A DNA stretch of 64,000 nt from Kibdelosporangium sp. MJ126-NF4 (GTDB taxonomy: Bacteria; Actinomycetota; Actinomycetes; Mycobacteriales; Pseudonocardiaceae). The DNA is taken from NCBI RefSeq assembly GCF_000826545.1, contig NZ_CDME01000002.1, positions 744,001 through 808,000 on the forward strand, written 5' to 3'. This document shows, in pieces, positions 1-14,300 of this stretch (position 1 is its first letter; each line of letters opens with the position of its first letter). Made by a program: the position numbers and the translations under genes. The notes below the pieces were generated by a model. That model did not search any database and was not told the DNA's origin. It saw only the letters and a list, made by a program, of their open reading frames with translations.

Positions 1-1
1 G

Positions 2-3000
2 ATCCCGGCGGACCGGGCTCTCGGCGAGCTCGGCCTTGACTCGCTGACTTCTGTGGAAGTCCGTACCCGGCTGGCGGCTGCCACTGGCCTGCGGCTGCCG
101 GCCACGCTGCTGTTCGACCACCCCACGCCGATGGCGCTGGGCGCTCGTCTTGGTGCGGAGATGTTCGGGGCGTCGAGTCCGGTGGCCGGGCCGGTGGTGC
201 CGATTGGTCTGGGTGTCGCCGACGACCCGATCGTGATCGTGGCGATGAGCTGTCGCTATCCAGGCGGGCTGGACACGGCGGAACTGCTGTGGCAGTTCGT
301 CGAGTCCGGTGGCGACGCCATCGGCGAGTTCCCCGTCGACCGCGGCTGGGACCTGGACAACCTGTACGACCCCGATCCTGACCGGGCCGGCTACTCCTAC
401 ACGCGCCACGGCGGATTCCTGTATGACGCGGCGGACTTCGACGCCGATTTCTTTGGCATCTCACCCCGCGAAGCGCTGGCCATGGATCCGCAACAGCGTC
501 TGCTGCTGGAAACGACCTGGGAGGCGTTCGAACGGGCCGGTGTGGCACCGAAATCGGCGCGGGGCAGCCGAACCGGTGTGTTCATCGGGGCCGGGTACCA
601 GAGCTACGCCGGGGGAGACCTGCGCCGGTCCGGCGACGGCATGGAAGGCCACCTGCTGACCGGAAACGCGACCAGTGTCGTTTCCGGCCGGTTGGCTTAC
701 ACATTCGGACTAGAAGGTCCTGCGGTCACGATAGACACGGCGTGCTCGTCCTCGTTGGTGGCGCTTCACCTTGCGACGCAAGCGTTGCGGCAGGGTGAGT
801 GCGACCTGGCGCTGGTCGGTGGTGCCACCGTGATGGCATCCCCGGACGCGTTCGCGGCCTTCAGCCGACAGCGCGGACTGGCGCCGGACGGTCGGTGTAA
901 AGCCTTCTCCTCGACCGCGGACGGCACCGGTTGGGCAGAAGGTGTTGGCATACTGCTGGTGGAGCGGTTGTCGGACGCGCGAGCCAACGGGCATCCGGTG
1001 TTGGCAGTCGTGCGTTCGACCGCGACCAATCAGGACGGTGCCACCAACGGCCTGACCGCACCGAACGGGCCTGCTCAGCAACGCGTGATCCGACAGGCAC
1101 TTGCCAATGCCGGTCTGAGTTCGTCCGAAGTGGATGCGGTCGAGGCACATGGCACCGGCACGACTTTGGGCGACCCGATCGAGGCGCAGGCGTTGCTGGC
1201 CACCTACGGCCAGGACCGTGAGCGGCCGCTGCTGTTGGGGTCGATCAAGTCGAATATCGGGCACACCCAGGCAGCTGCGGGCGTGGCCGGCATCATCAAG
1301 ATGGTCATGGCGATGCGGCACGGTGTGATTCCTCGCACCCTGCACGTCGGCGAGCCGACGTCGCATGTGGACTGGTCCGCCGGCGCGGTGGAGCTGGCCG
1401 CCGAGAACCTGCCGTGGCCTCCGGCTGACCGGCCGAGGCGTGCGGGCATCTCGTCGTTCGGGATGAGTGGCACCAACGCGCACGTCATCATCGAGGAACC
1501 AGCCGACAGTCCGGCCGCCGCGACGCAGTCGGGTACGGCGGTCCCGTGGGTCCTGTCTGGACGGACCATCCAGGCGGTGCGTGATCAGGCCCAGCGTATG
1601 CTGGCCCACGTCGAGACCAACCGTGACGATGTGGCGTTCACGCTCGCCGCCGCCCGGTCGCCGTTCGAGCACCGAGCAGTACTGGTCGCGGACGAGGACG
1701 GAACGCGGCACGGTCTGAGCGCATTGGCGGCAGGCGAGCCGGCAACCGGAGTCGTGCGCGGCGAGGCGATGCCAGCGGGCAAGGTGGCGTTCCTCTTCCC
1801 GGGCCAAGGCTCGCAGTGGGTAGGGATGGCGCTGGATCTGCTCGACACGTCGCCGGTGTTCGCCGCGCAAATGCGTGAGTGCGCCTCGGCACTGACTCCG
1901 TATGTCGACTGGGATCTGTTCGAGGTTCTGCGTGACGCACGGGCACTGGAACGGGTAGACGTGGTTCAGCCAGCCCTGTTCGCCGTGATGGTCTCCCTTG
2001 CCGAAGTGTGGCGGGTACACGGCGTGCAACCGGACGCTGTCGTGGGTCACAGCCAGGGTGAGATCGCTGCGGCGTGCGTGGCCGGGGCGCTGTCACTGGC
2101 TGACGCCGCCAAGGTGGTCGCGTTGCGCAGCAAGGCGTTGGCCGCGCTGGCTGGTCGTGGCGGAATGGTGTCTGTTCCGCTGCCGGCGGATGAGGTCCAC
2201 GGACTTGTGGACGGGTTGTCCGTCGCGGCCGTGAACGGCCCGAACTCGACCGTACTGTCGGGTGATCCTGAGGCGCTGGAGACTTTGTTGGCGCTGCAGG
2301 ACCGGGCGAAGCGGATTCCGGTGGACTATGCGTCGCATTCGGCGCAGGTGGAGGAGATTCGCGACCGCCTGTTGACGGATCTGGCTTCTGTCACAGCACA
2401 GGACACGTCCGTGTGGTTCTGTTCCACGGTCAGCGATGGGCTGGCCGCGTTGGACGCGGACTACTGGTACCGGAACCTGAGGCAGACCGTCGAGTTCGAA
2501 CGGGCCACGCGGGCGCTGCTCGCCGAGGGGTACCGATTCCTGATCGAGGTCAGCCCGCATCCCGTGCTGGCAGTGCCCGTCCAGGAAACCATCGATTCGG
2601 CAGACGCCGACGCGGTGGTGCTCGGGTCGTTGCGTCGCGACGACGGAGGTCACCGCCGGCTGCTGACCTCGCTTGCCGAGGCATACGTGCGGGGCGTGCC
2701 AGTCGATTGGCGCCCAGCGGTTTCGTCGGGTCGGCTTGTGCCCCTGCCGACCTATGCTTTCCAGCGACAGCGTTTCTGGCTGACGGCCGCTCCCGCCGCG
2801 GGCCGCACGGATCATCCGCTTGGCTCGGTCATCGCATTGGCTGGCGGTGATGGCGCGCTGATGACCGGCCGTATTGCTGTGGCCACGCACCCGTGGCTTG
2901 CCGATCACCGCGTGCTGGGCAACGTCGTACTGCCAGGGGCAGCGTATGTGGAGATGGCCGTGCGGGCTGGCGGCGAGGTTGGGTGTCACTGCGTGGAGGA

Positions 3001-5290
3001 GTTGACGCTTGAGGCGCCACTGACCGTGCCCGATGACCAACCGGTCGAGATACAGGTGTCCGTCGGTGCCGCCAACGAGGACGGCCGGCGGCCGGTCACC
3101 GTGCATTCCACGACAGACGGACGGAGTTCGTGGACCAGGCACGCGACCGGGCTCCTCGCTCCACTCGCCGCCGTGTCCGATCCAGTGACGTGGGCACCCG
3201 AGGACGCCGAGCGTATCGACACGACGGACCTCTACCACGATCTCGCGGACACCGGCCTCGAGTACGGGCCGTCGTTCCAGGGACTGCGGGCAGCATGGCG
3301 CAGCGGCGAGGACGTGCTCGCCGAGGTGGCCCTACCGGAAGGGACGCGTGCTGACGAGTTCGGGGTACACCCCGCACTGTTGGACGCGGCGCTGCACGCG
3401 ATCGCCGTCGGCGGACTCGGCGGCGGTTCGGGACAACCGATGCTGCCGTTCTCGTGGCGAGGGGTGACGCTGCACGCTCCGGCCGGCTCGTCGCTGCGGG
3501 TGCGGCTGTCGCCGACGGGTGGCGGTGTTTCGCTCGCTGCGACGGATGAGTCGGGTCGGCCAGTGCTGTCGGTGGAGTCGTTGGCGCTGCGGCCCGTTTC
3601 GACCGTGGAAACGCCGAGGCGGTCGCTCTGGCGGGTCGAATGGCGAGGGCTCCCACTGGGCGCGGGGCACGCAGGCGACTACGCAGTCCACCGCGTTGTG
3701 TCCGATGTGGACGACACGGTGGCGGCGACCCACGCGGCCCTCCATGAGGTCGCTGAACTGCTGCGCGCCCACATCGAATCGGACCGGCTCGTGCTGGTGA
3801 CACGTGGTGCGGTGGCGGTCGATGAGGACGTGTCGGACCTGGTCGGCGCCGCGGTGTGGGGCCTGGTCCGCTCGGCGCAGTCCGAGCACCCCGACCGGTT
3901 CGTGCTCCTCGACACCGACCGTGCGGACGTGCCCCAGGCACTGCTGGACGAGGTGATCGCCACTGGGGAGCCGCAGGTCGCGATTCGCGGCGAGATGGCG
4001 TACGTGCCGCGCCTGGCTCGAATCACCGACACCCCGGACCCAGCTAGCGAGCCGGTGTTCGGGCCGGACGGCACGGTTCTGATCACGGGCGGTACCGGCA
4101 CATTGGGGCGGCTGGTGGCTCGGCACCTGGTCGAGGAACACGGTGTGCGGTCGCTGGTGCTGGCCAGCCGAAGTGGCGGCGAGCTCACGGACTTGGCCGC
4201 CGACGTTCGCGTGGTCAGCTGTGACACCGCGGATCGGCGGGAGCTGGCGAGCCTGCTGGCGGGCATTCCCGACCTGACGGGTGTGGTGCACGCGGCCGGG
4301 GTGCTGGACGACGGCGTGATCACGTCGTTGACACCGGAGCGGATCGACACCGTACTGCGACCAAAAGTTGACAGCGCGTGGCACCTCCACGAGTTGACTC
4401 GCGACCGGAAGCTGCGCGCGTTCGTACTGTTCTCGGCGGCGGCCGGGCTGTTCGGAAGCGTCGGCCAGGGCAACTACGCGGCGGCCAATGGATTCCTGGA
4501 TGGGCTGGCACACCACCGGCGAGCGCTCGGCCTGGCCGCCACCTCGATCGCGTGGGGCTTCTGGGCGGATCGCAGCGGCATGACCGGCCATCTCGACGGC
4601 ACGGACGTCGGTCGGATCTCCCGATCCGGGGTGGTGCCGCTGTCTGCGAGCGAAGGACTGTCGCTTTTGGACGCGACGCTCGCCTTGGACGAGCCGCTGA
4701 CGGCCGCGGTCTCGCTCGACCTGGCCGCGATGCGCGGTGGGACGACGGTCGCTCCGCTGCTGCGTGACCTGATCCGGCCGACAGCACATCGACCCGCCGC
4801 CGACTTGGCCAGCTTGTCCGGAGCGGACCGGGAACGAGCTGTGCTGAATCTCGTGCGCGGTCATGCGTCCGCCGTCCTTGGCCACGCTTCCGTCAGCGCC
4901 ATCGACCCCACGCGTGGCTTCCTTGACATGGGGTTCGACTCGCTGACCGCCGTCGAGCTGCGCAACCGGCTCACCGCCGAGACCGGTACACGGTTGCCGG
5001 CCACGCTGATCTTCGACTATCCGACGCCAGCCGCGCTCGCCGAGTACCTGAACAAGCGGCTGGGCACCACGGGCGGCGAGCAGTCGATCGGCGAGCTCGA
5101 CCGCCTGATCGAGGCGGTGACGCGACTGTCGGCTGATGAACAGCACAGAACGGTGATCACGGACCGGCTGCAGCAGTTGCTCGCCGTCCTGGATGACCGT
5201 GCGGTGATGGAAGTCGCGTCCGCGGATGTCGAGTCGGCCAGCGACGACGAACTGTTCGGCATCCTCGACAACGAACTCGAAACGCCGTGA
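2..5290 (+). CDS. Type I modular polyketide synthase, 5'-truncated (ACP end, then KS-AT-DH-KR-ACP)
   Basis: The frame is open from base 2, so the gene begins upstream of the window. First comes the end of an ACP (LGLDSL, phosphopantetheine Ser near base 40). A full module follows: KS (about 220-1500; Cys in TACSSS, His in EAHGTG and KSNIGHT), AT (1780-2790; GHSQGE, with RVDVVQ and YASH, the methylmalonyl-CoA signature), DH (2810-3420; His of [10 protein letters not shown] and the DAALH motif), KR (4065-4700; GGTGTLG and the LDD triad of B-type ketoreductases) and ACP (4830-5060; GFDSL). There is no ER, so the module should install an alpha-methyl trisubstituted double bond. The C-terminus ([11 protein letters not shown]) looks like a docking tail that hands the chain to the next PKS. 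Its TGA lies 26 bases before the start chosen for that PKS. All catalytic residues inspected are present. Confidence 0.95.
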   Translation: MPADRALGELGLDSLTSVEVRTRLAAATGLRLPATLLFDHPTPMALGARLGAEMFGASSPVAGPVVPIGLGVADDPIVIVAMSCRYPGGLDTAELLWQFVESGGDAIGEFPVDRGWDLDNLYDPDPDRAGYSYTRHGGFLYDAADFDADFFGISPREALAMDPQQRLLLETTWEAFERAGVAPKSARGSRTGVFIGAGYQSYAGGDLRRSGDGMEGHLLTGNATSVVSGRLAYTFGLEGPAVTIDTACSSSLVALHLATQALRQGECDLALVGGATVMASPDAFAAFSRQRGLAPDGRCKAFSSTADGTGWAEGVGILLVERLSDARANGHPVLAVVRSTATNQDGATNGLTAPNGPAQQRVIRQALANAGLSSSEVDAVEAHGTGTTLGDPIEAQALLATYGQDRERPLLLGSIKSNIGHTQAAAGVAGIIKMVMAMRHGVIPRTLHVGEPTSHVDWSAGAVELAAENLPWPPADRPRRAGISSFGMSGTNAHVIIEEPADSPAAATQSGTAVPWVLSGRTIQAVRDQAQRMLAHVETNRDDVAFTLAAARSPFEHRAVLVADEDGTRHGLSALAAGEPATGVVRGEAMPAGKVAFLFPGQGSQWVGMALDLLDTSPVFAAQMRECASALTPYVDWDLFEVLRDARALERVDVVQPALFAVMVSLAEVWRVHGVQPDAVVGHSQGEIAAACVAGALSLADAAKVVALRSKALAALAGRGGMVSVPLPADEVHGLVDGLSVAAVNGPNSTVLSGDPEALETLLALQDRAKRIPVDYASHSAQVEEIRDRLLTDLASVTAQDTSVWFCSTVSDGLAALDADYWYRNLRQTVEFERATRALLAEGYRFLIEVSPHPVLAVPVQETIDSADADAVVLGSLRRDDGGHRRLLTSLAEAYVRGVPVDWRPAVSSGRLVPLPTYAFQRQRFWLTAAPAAGRTDHPLGSVIALAGGDGALMTGRIAVATHPWLADHRVLGNVVLPGAAYVEMAVRAGGEVGCHCVEELTLEAPLTVPDDQPVEIQVSVGAANEDGRRPVTVHSTTDGRSSWTRHATGLLAPLAAVSDPVTWAPEDAERIDTTDLYHDLADTGLEYGPSFQGLRAAWRSGEDVLAEVALPEGTRADEFGVHPALLDAALHAIAVGGLGGGSGQPMLPFSWRGVTLHAPAGSSLRVRLSPTGGGVSLAATDESGRPVLSVESLALRPVSTVETPRRSLWRVEWRGLPLGAGHAGDYAVHRVVSDVDDTVAATHAALHEVAELLRAHIESDRLVLVTRGAVAVDEDVSDLVGAAVWGLVRSAQSEHPDRFVLLDTDRADVPQALLDEVIATGEPQVAIRGEMAYVPRLARITDTPDPASEPVFGPDGTVLITGGTGTLGRLVARHLVEEHGVRSLVLASRSGGELTDLAADVRVVSCDTADRRELASLLAGIPDLTGVVHAAGVLDDGVITSLTPERIDTVLRPKVDSAWHLHELTRDRKLRAFVLFSAAAGLFGSVGQGNYAAANGFLDGLAHHRRALGLAATSIAWGFWADRSGMTGHLDGTDVGRISRSGVVPLSASEGLSLLDATLALDEPLTAAVSLDLAAMRGGTTVAPLLRDLIRPTAHRPAADLASLSGADRERAVLNLVRGHASAVLGHASVSAIDPTRGFLDMGFDSLTAVELRNRLTAETGTRLPATLIFDYPTPAALAEYLNKRLGTTGGEQSIGELDRLIEAVTRLSADEQHRTVITDRLQQLLAVLDDRAVMEVASADVESASDDELFGILDNELETP

Positions 5291-5316
5291 CGCCGCCAGA
5301 TTCTGAGGGGACAGCA

Positions 5317-8300
5317 GTGGATACAGAACAACGGCTCCGTGATTACCTCAAACGGGCCACTGTGGACCTCCGGGTGGCACGGCACCGGCTCAAGGAGGCC
5401 GAGGACCGGGCCGGCGAGCCGATCGCGATCATCGCGATGGCGTGCCGGTACCCGGGTGGTGTCCGCTCGCCGGAAGACCTGTGGCGACTCGTGGTCGATG
5501 GCACCGACGCGATCGCCGGCTTTCCCGTCAACCGTGGCTGGGACGTCGACGGCATCTACGACCCGGACCCGGATCGGGAGGGATACACCTACACGCGGCA
5601 GGGTGGCTTCCTCGACGACGCGGACCGGTTCGACGCGGAGTTCTTCGGCATCTCGCCCCGCGAGGCACTGGCGATGGATCCGCAGCAGCGACTGCTGCTG
5701 GAGATCGCCTGGGAGACGGTCGAACGCGCGGGCATCGACCCGAACTCGTTGCGTGGCAGCCAGACCGGGGTGTTCGCGGGCCTGATGGTCCAGGACTACG
5801 TCTCCCGGCTGGCGCGGACCCCGGCGGGCTTCGAGGGATACCTGGGCAACGGCAACACGGGCAGCGTGGCCTCGGGTCGGATCGCCTACACGCTGGGGCT
5901 GGAAGGTCCGGCGGTCACCATCGACACCGCGTGCTCGTCGTCCCTGGTCGCATTGCACCTGGCTGGTCAGGCCCTGCGACACGGCGAGTGCTCGCTGGCG
6001 CTGGTGGGTGGCGTCACCGTGATGTCGTCGCCCGCATTGTTCCTGGAGTTCAGCCGCCAGCGGGGACTCGCTCCTGACGGCCGGTGCAAGCCTTTCTCGG
6101 CGCGGGCCGACGGGACTGGCTGGTCCGAGGGCGTTGGGATGCTGCTCGTGGAGCGGCTGTCCGATGCTGAACGCAACGGTCATCGCGTGTTGGCGGTAGT
6201 GCGCGGTTCCGCAGTCAACCAGGACGGCGCGAGCAGTGGGCTGACAGCGCCGAATGGACCGGCGCAGCAGCGGGTGATCCAGCGGGCGCTCGCCAACGCC
6301 AGCCTCACCGGGGCGGATGTCGACGTGGTGGAAGGGCACGGCACCGGCACCACCTTGGGTGATCCCATCGAGGCGCAGGCGTTGCTGGCCACCTACGGGC
6401 AGGGCCGGGAACGTCCGTTGCTGCTGGGATCGTTGAAGTCGAACATCGGCCACACCCAGGCCGCCGCCGGGGTCGGTGGCGTGATCAAAATGGTCATGGC
6501 CATGCGACACGGCTTGGTGCCGCGGACGTTGCACGCCGACGAGCCGACGCCGAAGGTGGACTGGGCCGAAGGCGCCGTGTCCCTGGTGGCCGAGGCGTGC
6601 CCGTGGCCGGAGTCCGACAACCCGCGCCGCTCCGGGGTGTCCTCGTTCGGTGTCAGCGGGACCAACGCCCACGTGATCCTTGAGGGTCATACCCTGAAGG
6701 ACCCTTTCGAGGCGTCAGACGCCCCTCAGCAGGCCCTCGTACCGTGGCTGGTGTCCGGCCGGACCGAGCAAGGTCTGCAAGGTCAGGCCGCGGCGCTTAT
6801 GTCTGGTGTGGACCTGAATGCGGCGGACGTCGGGTTTTCGCTGGCGACAACTCGAGCCACTCTGGAGCACCGCGCAGTCCTGCTGGGCGACAAGCAGGCT
6901 CAGCTGAAGGCGCTTGCGGCGGGGCAACCTGCGACTGGCTTGGCGAGCGGTGTCGCGTCCGGTGGGGCTCGTGAGGTTGTGTTCGTGTTCCCCGGGCAGG
7001 GTTCGCAGTGGGCTGGAATGGCAGTCGACCTGCTCGGCTCCTCGCCGGTGTTCGCGGAGCACATGGCGAAATGCGCGGCGGCGCTTGAGTCCTTCGTGGA
7101 CTGGAGGTTGCTGGACGTACTCGGGGACGCCGAGGCGCTGACCCGAGTTGACGTCGTTCAGCCAGCTCTGTGGGCTGTGATGGTCTCGTTGGCTGAGTTG
7201 TGGCGCTTCTATGGCGTGAATCCGTCGGCTGTCGTGGGTCACAGCCAAGGCGAGATCGCGGCGGCGTGCGTTGCCGGCGTGCTCACGATTGAGGACGGCG
7301 CCAGGGTTGTCGCCATGCGAAGCCGTGCGCTGGGGGCGCTCGCTGGTAGGGGCGGCATGGTCTCGGTGCCGTTGCCGGTCGATGAGATCCCGGCTATCGA
7401 TGGCTTGTCGCTGGCGGCCGTGAACGGGCCACAGTCCACTGTGGTATCCGGCGAACCGGCAGCGCTGGAAGAACTTTTGGCACGCGAGGAGCGCGCGAAG
7501 CGGATCCCGGTGGACTACGCGTCGCACTCGGCGCAGGTCGAGGAGATCCATGAGCGGCTGCTGACCGAGTTGGCGCCAGTGCGGCCCAGAAGCGGTACGA
7601 TTCCGTTCGTCTCGACCGTGACTGGTGAGCGGACTGAGGAACTGGACGCCGGGTATTGGTACCGGAATCTGCGGGAGACCGTACGGTTCGAGGCCGCCGT
7701 GCGGACAGTGGTGGATCACGGGGCGTTCGTCGAGATCAGCCCGCATCCGGTGGTGACCGTAGGAATCCAGGAGACCATCGACTCCACCGCGAGCGACGCG
7801 GTCGTACTGGGAACGCTGCGCCGTGACGAGGGCGGCATGGAGCGGTTCCTCACCTCGCTGGCGCAGGCCCACGTGCACGGGGTGCCGGTGGACTGGCGCC
7901 CCGTGTTCCCGGACGCCCGTGTGGTCGACCTGCCAACGTACGCCTTCCAGCGCGAACGGTTCTGGCTGGGACCCGCTGACCGGCATCCACTGCTCGACGA
8001 GACGGTGGAGTTGGCGGAGCAGGGCGCGACGTTGTTCACGGGCCAACTGTCTCTGGAATCGCAGCCTTGGCTGGCCGATCATGCTGTGGCAGGCACGGTG
8101 TTGGTGCCGGGCACTGCGCTGGTCGACATGGTGGTTCTCGCGGGTGAGCGCCTGGGCTGTGCGCACTTGGCCGAGTTGACGCTCGAGGCTCCCGTGGTCG
8201 TGCAGGGCACTGTCCACATTCAACTCTGGGTGGGTGAGCCGGTCGACGACAGGCGTCCGATCCGGCTGCACACCCGTGTGGCCGACGAACCCTGGACCCG

Positions 8301-11300
8301 CAACGCGACCGGCACGTTGGTGCTCGAAGGCGGTCCGATTGCGCCCGAGTCGACCGAATGGCCACCGAACGACGCCGTTTCTGTCGACGTGACTGGGCTT
8401 TACGACCGGTTGGCCGACAACGGACTGTCGTACGGGCCGGCATTCCGGGGATTGCGCGCTGCATGGCGTCGGGCCGACGAGGTGTTCGCCGAGATCGCCC
8501 TCCCTGTCGAGACAGATGCTTTCGGTGTCGTGCACCCCGCGCTGCTCGACGCGGCGCTGCACGCGATCAGCCTCGGTGACTTCGTCGCCTCGGCGGACGC
8601 ACCATTGGTGCCGTTCGCATGGCGCGACGTGACGGTTGGCGACACCGCCGCACCAGTGCTTCGCGCCAGAATCGCCGCCGCTGGGTCGGATGCCGTGGCC
8701 GTGACAGTCTTTGACCCTGAGGGCTCCGTGGTCGCGTCAGCCCGGTCCCTGGCGTTGCGGCCGCTGCCATCGCGGCAGGACTCCCTGTTCCGGCTCGACT
8801 GGACGGCGCTGAAACCTTCCACTGTGGACGTCGAGGTCGGCTCGACGGCTGGCCTGGTGCTGGCTGATTTCCGGGCTGTGCCACTGGAAAACGGTCAGGC
8901 GGTGGCCGCACGTGTACTGGAACACGTACAGACTTGGCTCGCCGACGAGCGCTTCGTCGGGGCCAAACTGGTGGTGCTGACCAGCGGGGCTGTGGCGGTC
9001 AAGCGTGGCGAGGACGTGACCGACCTGGCGTCTGCTGCGGTCTGGGGGCTGGTGCGATCCGCCCAGAGCGAGCATCCGGGCCGATTCGTGCTGGTCGACG
9101 TCGACGAAGATGCCGAGCCGCCAACCGCAATCGCAAAAGACGAACCGCAGATCGCGATTCGTGCCGGCACCGCATACGTGCCGCGGCTGGTGCGGGTGAC
9201 TGATCGCCTGGTGCCGGAGCCGGGCTGTCGGTTGGACGTGACGGCCACGGGCACGCTGGAGAACCTGGGTTTCGTGCCTGCTCCCGAAGCGCCACTGCAG
9301 CCGGGGGAGGTGCGGATCGCGGTCCGGGCAGCGGGCCTGAACTTCCGTGATGTGCTGATCGGGCTCGGTGTCTACCCGGGCAACGCCGAGATGGGCGCCG
9401 AAGGTGCCGGCGTGATCACCGAGGTCGGCCCGGGTGTGCCGGGCCTGGCGCCGGGTGACCGGGTGTTCGGGATCTTCCCGAGGGCCTTCGCGCGGGTGGC
9501 CGTCGCAGACCACCGCATGGTGGCACGCATCCCCGGAGGATGGTCGTACGAGCAGGCGGCGTCGGTTCCGGTCGTGTTCCTCACGGCCTACCACGCGCTG
9601 ACGGACCTGGCGCGGCTGACCGAAGGGGAGTCGCTGCTGGTGCACGCGGCGGCGGGCGGTGTCGGCATGGCGGCTGTCCAGATCGCCAGGCACCTCGGCG
9701 CCGAGGTCTTCGGCACGGCCAGCCAGCCGAAATGGCCGGCGACCACGCTTGACGACGACCACCTCGCGTCGTCCCGTGACCTCGACTTCGAGCGGAAATT
9801 CTTGGCCGCCACCCAGGGACGCGGTGTCGACGTGGTGCTCAACAGCCTGGCCGGCGAGTACGTGGACGCCTCGTTGCGGCTGCTACCCCGTGGCGGACGC
9901 TTCATCGAGATGGGCAAGACCGATATCCGGGACACCACGCGGTATCCGGATGTCGACTACCGTGCTTTCGAGCTGTTCGAAGCCGGTCCCGAGCGGATCG
10001 GGCAGATGCTCGGCGAACTGCTGGTTCTGTTCGACCGCGGCGTGTTGCGACCATTGCCGGTCGTGGCGTGGCACATCAGCCGGGCGCCGCAGGCGTTCCG
10101 AACGTTGGCCAGGGCCGAGCACACCGGCAAGCTGGTGCTCACCCTTCCATCCACAATAGACCCCAACGGCACAGTGTTGATCACGGGTGGCACCGGAACA
10201 CTGGGCACGCTGCTCGCCCGCCACTTGGTCGCCCGCTACGGCGTCCGCCACTTGCTCCTGCTCAGCCGTACTGGGCGGGCCACCGACGAGTTGGCCGAGC
10301 TCGGGGCCACCGTCGTGGCGTGCGATGTGTCCGACCGCGAAGCGCTGCAACGTGTATTGGCGTCGATTCCAGAGGCACATCCGCTGACTGCGGTCGTGCA
10401 CGCCGCGGGCGTGCTTGATGACAGCGTTATCCAATCGCTCACGCCCGAGCATCTCGATCGGGCAATGGCACCGAAGTCCGACGCGGCACTGCATCTGCAC
10501 GAGTTGACCCGTGATCTCGACCTGTCGGCGTTCGTGCTGTTCTCCTCGGCGGCCGGCACGACAGGCAACCCCGGCCAAGCCAACTACGCGGCGGCCAACG
10601 CGATACTCGACGCGCTGGCCCACCACCGACGGGCCAATGGCCTGCCCGCGGTCTCGCTGGCCTGGGGACTCTGGGAACAGCGCAGCGGTATGACGCAGAC
10701 GCTGGACGAGGCTGACCGGCGCAGGCTGAGCCGGTCCGGCACCCGCCCACTCTCGTCAGCTGAGGGATTGAAGCTGTTCGACACCGCCCTCGCGGTCGAC
10801 GATCCGGTGTTGGTGCCGATGAGGCTCGACCTCGGGGCGATCCGATCGGCCGGCGATGTCCCGCCGCTGCTGCGTGAACTCGTCCAGCACCGTCCCGCGT
10901 CGTCGCGCCCCGCCATCAGCCGAGTCGCCCCAGGCCACGCTCGTACCGAACGAGAACTGATCGAACTGGTCCGCACACATGCGGCGATCACCCTCGGCCA
11001 CGCCTCACCGGAGGCGGTGTCCGCCAAGAAACCGTTCAAGGAAATGGGTTTCGACTCGTTGACGGCGGTGGAGCTGCGCAACCGGCTGGCAACGGCCACT
11101 GGGCTGACGTTGCCGGCGACGTTGGTGTTCGACTACCCGACACCGATCGCGTTGGCCTCGTACCTGTTGGCTGAACTGACCGGTACACAGCAACTGCCCG
11201 CCGCCGAGTCGGTGGCCAGGGTCGACGACGAGCCGATCGCGATCGTCGCGATGAGCTGCCGATTCCCGGGTGAAGTCGCCACCCCGGAGGACCTGTGGCA

Positions 11301-14300
11301 GCTGGTTTTCGACGGAAAGGACGCGATCGGGCCGTTCCCCACCGACCGTGGCTGGGGCATCGAGGCGATCCACGACCTGGACCGGGAAAACCTCGGCGAG
11401 ACGTACGTGCGCACGGGTGGGTTCCTGCACGACGCCGCCCTGTTCGACTCGGCGTTCTTCGGCATCAACCCCAAGGAGGCGCTGGCCAGCGACCCGCAGC
11501 AGCGGCTGCTGATGGAAGCGTCGTGGGAGCTGTTCGAACGGGCTGGCATCGATCCGGAAACCCTACGTGGCAGCCGAACCGGCGTGTATGTCGGCACGGC
11601 GTACAACGACTACGGCTCAAGGACATCCCCTGCCGAAGACCTCGCGGGCTATCTGATGACCGGCAACAGCGGCAGCGTTGCGTCCGGCCGGATCGCCTAC
11701 TTCTTCGGGCTGGAGGGGCCGGCGCTCACTGTGGACACTGCCTGCTCCTCGTCCCTCGTGGCGCTTCATCTCGCGGTGACGGCACTGCGACAGGGCGAGT
11801 GCACTCTTGCCTTGGCCGGTGGGGTGAGCGTGATGCCCACGCCGAGTCCGCTCATCGCGTTCAGCCGGCAGGGCGGGCTCGCCGCTGACGGTCGGTGCAA
11901 GGCGTTCTCCGTCGACGCCGACGGATTCGGCGCGGCCGAAGGCCTGGGGCTGGTGCTCGTCGAACGGTTGTCGGACGCCCAACGCAACGGACATCCGGTT
12001 CTGGCGTTGGTGGCCGGCACCGCGGTCAACCAGGATGGCGCCTCCAACGGCCTGACAGCGCCGAACGGCCCGTCGCAGCGGCGGGTGATCAACCAGGCCT
12101 TGGCCAGCGCGGGACTCGCCGCCTCGGATGTCGACGCTGTCGAGGCGCACGGCACTGGCACCCCGCTCGGCGATCCGATCGAGGCCGGGGCCCTGCTGGA
12201 AACCTACGGACGGGATCGGCCTGAGGACCGGCCACTGTGGCTGGGGTCGGTCAAGTCCAACATCGGCCACGCGCAGTTCGCCGCCGGCGCGGCCGGCATG
12301 ATCAAGATGGTGCTCGCCTTCCAGCACGGGCTGCTGCCTCGGACGCTGCACGCGGACGAGCCCTCGCCGCACGTGAACTGGTCATCGGGTGCCGTGCGCC
12401 TGCTCACCGAGGCGGTGCCGTGGCAGCAGAACGGCCGGCCCCGCCGCGCTGGTGTGTCCTCGTTCGGTGTCAGCGGGACCAACGCGCACGTCATCCTGCA
12501 GGAGCCGCCATCGGCACCATCCACTGACGACGAGCACGTCGATCCGGGTAGCGTGCCGATGCTGCTGTCGGCGAGGACACCCTCGGCGCTGCGGGCTCAG
12601 GCGGATCTGATGCTGGCGCGGCTCGACAGCGCGCCTGTTGGCGATCTCGCGTACTCGCTGGCCACGACCAGAGCGACCCTGGAACACCGGGCGGTGGTCG
12701 TATCCGACGACCGGGACGGTTTCGCTCGTGGACTGCAGGCGCTGTCAGCAGGCGAGGCGGCCGACAACCTCCGGGTCGGCCAGGCGGGCGACGACGACCG
12801 CGCGGTTTTCGTGTTCCCCGGGCAGGGCGCGCAATGGGCGGGTATGGCCGTGGAACTGCTGGACTCGTCGCCAGTGTTCGCCGCTCGGATGGCGGAGTGC
12901 GCGGCGGTCATTGAGTCCTATGTAGACTGGTCATTGTTCGACGTGCTTCGCGGTGTTCCCGGTGCGCCGACATTCGACCAGATCGAGGTGGTGCAGCCGG
13001 CGCTGTTCTCGATGATGGTGTCATTGGCTGAACTGTGGCGGTCGTACGGCGTCACTCCGGCCGCGGTGATCGGGCAGTCGCAGGGCGAGTTGGCAGCGGC
13101 TTGTGTCGCGGGCGCACTGTCCCTTGAGGACTCCGTGAAGGTGATCGTGCTGCGCAGCCGGCTGTTCGCCGAAGAACTCGTGGGCAAAGGCGGGTTCGCG
13201 TCGGTCGCGCTGTCCGCGTCGGCGGTCACTGAGAGGATCGCACGGTGGGGCGACCGGTTGAGCATCGCTGGTATCAACAGTCCCGGTGCCGTCACTGTCG
13301 CCGGTGAGTGGGCCGCTCTGCGCGAGTTCGAGGCGGAGTGCGTGGCCGACGAGATCCCAGTCCGTGTCCTGCAGGCATCGATGGCCTCGCACAGCGCGCA
13401 GGTGGATCCGCTGCGGGAACGACTCGCCGACCTGATCGGCGAGGTGTCGGCACGCTCCACCGACGTGCCGTTCTACTCGACTGTGACGGGTGGGGCGATC
13501 GACACGGCGGAAATGGGCGCCGAGTACTGGTTCTGGAACGCCCGCAAGCCGGTGGACCTCGTGGGTGCGGTTCAGGCCCTGGTCAACGACGGGTATCGAG
13601 TCTTCGTCGAGTCGACGGCGCATCCCATCCTGGCGCTGGCCATACAGCAGACCGCCGACGAGATGAACGTGCCTGTGCACACGGTGGAGTCCTTGCGTCG
13701 CAACGAAGGCAGCCTTGACCGTTTCCTGCTGTCGGTGGGCGAGGCGCACACGCACGGGGTGTCCGTCGACTGGTCGACCGCTTTCGCCGGACGGCCCGGG
13801 CAGCACGTGCCGCTGCCGACTTACCCCTTCCAGCGGCGGAGGTACTGGCTGACTGGGGAAGTTGGCTCGGCGCCGGCGGTTTCCCAGTCACTTCCGGTCG
13901 AGGAGTCCGACGGCCTGCCCCAACAGCTGTCCAGGCTGCCGGAGGCAGAACGGATCGAGCACGTCCTCGGCCTGGTACGGCGTCTGGCTGCCAGCGTGCT
14001 CGGCCACGACTCGGCGGATGACGTGCCCGCCGAGCGTGCGTTCCGTGAACTGGGCTTTGATTCCATGACCGCGGTGGAGCTGCGCAATCGCCTGTCCGCG
14101 GCCATCGGCCTGCGGCTGCCGGTGACCACCGTGTTCGACCACCCGACCGTTAAGGGACTCGCCGACCACCTGCTGGCCCGACTGCTCGGCGAATCCGAAG
14201 AGGTGGTCGCACCGACGGTTGTCGCGGTCGACGAACCCATCGCGATCGTGTCGATGACCTGCCGGTTGCCTGGCGGGGTGCACTCGCCCGAGGAGCTTTG

